Of a stretch of 64,000 bases of DNA, positions 61,927 through 64,000 are shown one piece after another. Origin of the DNA: Moraxella osloensis (GTDB taxonomy: Bacteria > Pseudomonadota > Gammaproteobacteria > Pseudomonadales > Moraxellaceae); NCBI RefSeq assembly GCF_001553955.1, contig NZ_CP014234.1, forward strand, positions 2,294,001-2,358,000. Direction: 5' to 3'. Position 1 is the first letter of the stretch, and each line of letters starts with the position of its first letter. Made by a program: the position numbers and the translations under genes. The notes beneath the pieces are model-generated. The model saw only the letters and a program-made list of their open reading frames with translations. It was not told the origin of the DNA and did no database searches.

Positions 61927-63621
61927 ATGTCAAATCATGCCTTAACGCCCCTTGTGGGTCGTGCCCTTGCTTATACTGATGGCGCCTGCCGTGGCAATCC
62001 TGGTAAAGGGGGCTTTGGTGCTGTGGTGATTTTACCTACGGGTGAGCAAATTGATATTTGCGGGGGTGAGGCGCATACCACCAACAACCGCATGGAGCTG
62101 ATGGGGGCGATTGCCGCATTGGAAAACAGCCCAAAAGCGTTACCGATTCAAATCTGGTCAGACTCTAGCTATGTCATCAAAGGTATCAGCGAATGGCTGG
62201 CAGGGTGGAAAAAGAAACATTGGAAAAATGTCAAAAATGTGGAATTATGGCAGCGGCTTGATGGGCTGTGCGAGCAGCGACAAATTGACTGGCAATGGGT
62301 TAAAGGACACGCCGGTCATGATGGCAACGAATATGCCGATAAGCTTGCAAACCAAGGCATAGACCAACTACCCAAAAGCTTTAACAAAGTAATTAAAAAT
62401 CCACCCAATCCTACCATTGATTTAGATGTTAAATCGGATTTTAGTGATAAAAACCCTGATTTTGATGATAAAAAAAAAGACCCGCCCATGAACCCAATGT
62501 CAACCGATAACGACCTAGTTCCCACTCACTCAGCGTTAACCCGCGATTTTAGCGATGCGTCTTTTGATGACGCGCAAGACCTAGAGTTTGCCGACAGTGA
62601 GATGATGGGGGATATCTTTTTGCAGGCACTTGACGGTGAACCCGCCCCAATCACTATTCAAACAAGCACTACCCAAACAAGCAAGACTCAAATAAGCCAT
62701 ACTCAAAATGACGATGTATCAACTCAATCATCGTTAGGCGGACAGTCAACTCACTTGCCAACCAGTGCTAACCCACATTTTGCGGTGTTCACCAATCCAC
62801 AAGGGCAATTTGTCCCGCAAGATGACAACTTGATTGCTCAGCGCCCCGTGTTTAACGGTATTACCAGCCAGCCCAACCCGACTTTTATACCTTTATTACC
62901 CATCGCCAAACACAAAGGGACTGCCAATCGCCAGCTGGTTCTCGATACTGAGACCACAGGGTTTGAAGCGCAAAATGGTGACCGTATCATTGAGGTCGGT
63001 ATCGTTGAGATGATTAATCGACGTTTTACCGGTGAAAAACTGCATGTCTATATCAACCCAAAAATTGAGATGGGTGAGGAAGTCATTCGCGTTCATGGCA
63101 TTCACAATGTGTTTTTAAATGATATGCCCGTGTTTGAGCAAGTCGGTGAAGCGATTTATGACTTTTTGCAAGGCGCAGAACTCATCGCGCATAATGCAGG
63201 GTTTGACATGAGCTTTTTGCAAGCTGAGTTTGCGCGACTTGGCTTGCCCGATATCCACCAAACCGTCACCGTGACAGACAGCCTTGCCATCGCCAAACGT
63301 ATGTTCGCAGGGCAGCGCAATACATTGGATGCGCTGGTGAAACGTCTCAATGTCGGTAAACAAGACCGTACCTTCCACGGCGCGTTACTCGATGCCGAGA
63401 TTTTAGCAGAAGTGTATCTGGCGATGACAGGCGGACAGGTAGCATTAGCCATCGATGATGATGTCGGTGGCGGTGTCGGCGGCGCAACTGTGCATCAGCG
63501 TTTTAGCACGACTATCAAGCGCTTTTTGGCAAGTAGTGATGCTGAGCAGGCGCATCTTGAATGGCTTAACGCCTTAAAAGATAACAACCCACAGCTGGCT
63601 GAAAACTGGGCGAGTGTTTAA
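61927..63621 (+). CDS. Bifunctional RNase HI / DNA polymerase III epsilon subunit
   Basis: A 564-residue fusion. Residues about 12-150 are RNase HI: LAYTDGACRGNPGKGGFG, the NNRMELMGAIAAL glutamate, IWSDSSYVIKG and KGHAGHDGNEYAD. An acidic, Gln/Thr/Ser-rich linker of about 170 residues follows, with TTQTSKTQISHTQ repeats. The exonuclease (about 330-520) shows LDTETTG, IRVHGIHNVF, IAHNAGFDMSF and HGALLDAEILAEVY, the DEDDh set. A linker may pair RNA-primer removal with proofreading. The fusion is known in Acinetobacter relatives. The start at 61927 fits RNase HI; the longer frame adds an unlikely hydrophobic leader. Confidence 0.93.
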   Translation: MSNHALTPLVGRALAYTDGACRGNPGKGGFGAVVILPTGEQIDICGGEAHTTNNRMELMGAIAALENSPKALPIQIWSDSSYVIKGISEWLAGWKKKHWKNVKNVELWQRLDGLCEQRQIDWQWVKGHAGHDGNEYADKLANQGIDQLPKSFNKVIKNPPNPTIDLDVKSDFSDKNPDFDDKKKDPPMNPMSTDNDLVPTHSALTRDFSDASFDDAQDLEFADSEMMGDIFLQALDGEPAPITIQTSTTQTSKTQISHTQNDDVSTQSSLGGQSTHLPTSANPHFAVFTNPQGQFVPQDDNLIAQRPVFNGITSQPNPTFIPLLPIAKHKGTANRQLVLDTETTGFEAQNGDRIIEVGIVEMINRRFTGEKLHVYINPKIEMGEEVIRVHGIHNVFLNDMPVFEQVGEAIYDFLQGAELIAHNAGFDMSFLQAEFARLGLPDIHQTVTVTDSLAIAKRMFAGQRNTLDALVKRLNVGKQDRTFHGALLDAEILAEVYLAMTGGQVALAIDDDVGGGVGGATVHQRFSTTIKRFLASSDAEQAHLEWLNALKDNNPQLAENWASV

Positions 63622-63626
63622 CCATA

Positions 63627-63664
63627 AAAAATGCCTCATTAAATTTTATAAAGGCATTTATTTG
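63627..63664 (+). terminator. Weak terminator after the RNase HI-DnaQ gene
   Basis: AAATGCCT (63629-63636) pairs with AGGCATTT (63652-63659) around a 15-base loop, with only a broken T-tract. Confidence 0.4.
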
Positions 63665-63814
63665 ATGGGCAAAATTTCATGATAAAGTGTAATTATTGTG
63701 CTGGTATTAACACTTTGACATAGACACTGGTATAGGGACGTCTTACAATAATCAGCAATAAATGTAGCTGTCATTTTACCTTTATCACCTTAAAATCATT
63801 TTGGATAAAAAAAC

Positions 63815-64000
63815 ATGAGTCTGCCAAGTTCTAACTCACAAAAACTAACAGCCACCAATTTTGATTTGCCTTCATTGCATTTATTAAGACCTGAAATTGC
63901 CGTGACGCTACACGATGCCGAAATGCATTTAAGTGAGTTTAATGACGACAGTAGTCAAGCGCCTTTGCTGCTTGATTCCGTGGATACCTTGGCGCAACTG
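63815..64000 (+). CDS. Start of a FimL/ChpA-N-terminal-like gene (partial)
   Basis: The 62 residues visible (MSLPSSNSQKLTATNFDLPS onward) run off the window. The pattern LRPEIAVTLHDAEMHLSEFNDD followed by LLDSVDTLAQL recalls the Hpt-like N-terminus shared by FimL and ChpA, which regulate twitching motility and cAMP in pseudomonads. This is recognition by pattern and may be wrong. GGAT lies about 9 bases before the ATG. Confidence 0.4.
   Translation, partial: MSLPSSNSQKLTATNFDLPSLHLLRPEIAVTLHDAEMHLSEFNDDSSQAPLLLDSVDTLAQL

Overview
The window is a stretch of ordinary bacterial chromosome, moderately AT-rich, densely packed with housekeeping genes. It most resembles the family Moraxellaceae, probably a Moraxella (M. 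osloensis-like) species. This is inferred from gene content: a SpoT with a decayed synthetase half, an RNase HI-DnaQ fusion, an Hfq with a long glycine-rich tail, petABC next to sspAB, a LuxR-type GacA-like regulator and type IV pilus genes. No rRNA, tRNA, CRISPR or prophage was seen. One transposon-like element is present: a stand-alone tnpB flanked by IS200/IS605-type ends.

Layout. 1-7.7 kb: a YbdD/YjiX protein, then mostly minus-strand genes (macro-domain hydrolase, CPA2/Kef antiporter, unknown protein, CDF metal exporter, PriA). 7.8-17.3 kb: minus-strand core block of ridA, spoT, rpoZ, sspB-sspA, petABC (cytochrome bc1), rplM-rpsI and ychF. 17.6-27.4 kb: rsmA-apaH, thioesterase, MltF-type transglycosylase, a likely small RNA, Nif3-like protein, the 'Gcr' membrane protein, holB-pilZ. 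27.6-35 kb: cmk, rpsA, ihfB, lapA, pyrF, a metallophosphoesterase, the tnpB element and a histidine phosphatase. 35-39 kb: desaturase, then a PilS-like kinase with a GacA-like regulator. 39-49.7 kb: queD, tsaE-mutL-miaA-hfq, then the lipopolysaccharide operon kdsD-kdsC-lptC-lptA-lptB followed by a PACE-type efflux protein and radA. 49.8-55 kb: unknown protein, a three-gene ABC importer of the TrpXYZ/BMP-permease type, an RcnB/CigR-like periplasmic protein and a small secreted-looking peptide. 55-64 kb: metG, apbC, a broken CDF gene, an S66 carboxypeptidase, two envelope proteins, rnhA-dnaQ and the start of a FimL/ChpA-like gene.

Functional themes are translation and ppGpp physiology (rpsA, rplM, rpsI, rpoZ, spoT, sspAB, ychF), envelope building (lpt and kds genes, lapA, mltF, S66 peptidase), DNA repair and replication (priA, holB, mutL, radA, rnhA-dnaQ), and metal or toxic-cation handling (two CDF loci, one dead; RcnB-like; Kef-like; PACE).

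The most notable observations are a strongly shortened MutL carrying five perfect 18-bp repeats, a TnpB lacking the usual RuvC-II glutamate, an orphan terminator-ended transcription unit likely to be a small RNA, two previously hidden pseudogenes, a non-canonical PilS/GacA pairing, Pho-box-like direct repeats shared by two distant promoters, and a general abundance of short tandem duplications. I see no strong evidence for a wholly new multi-gene system.
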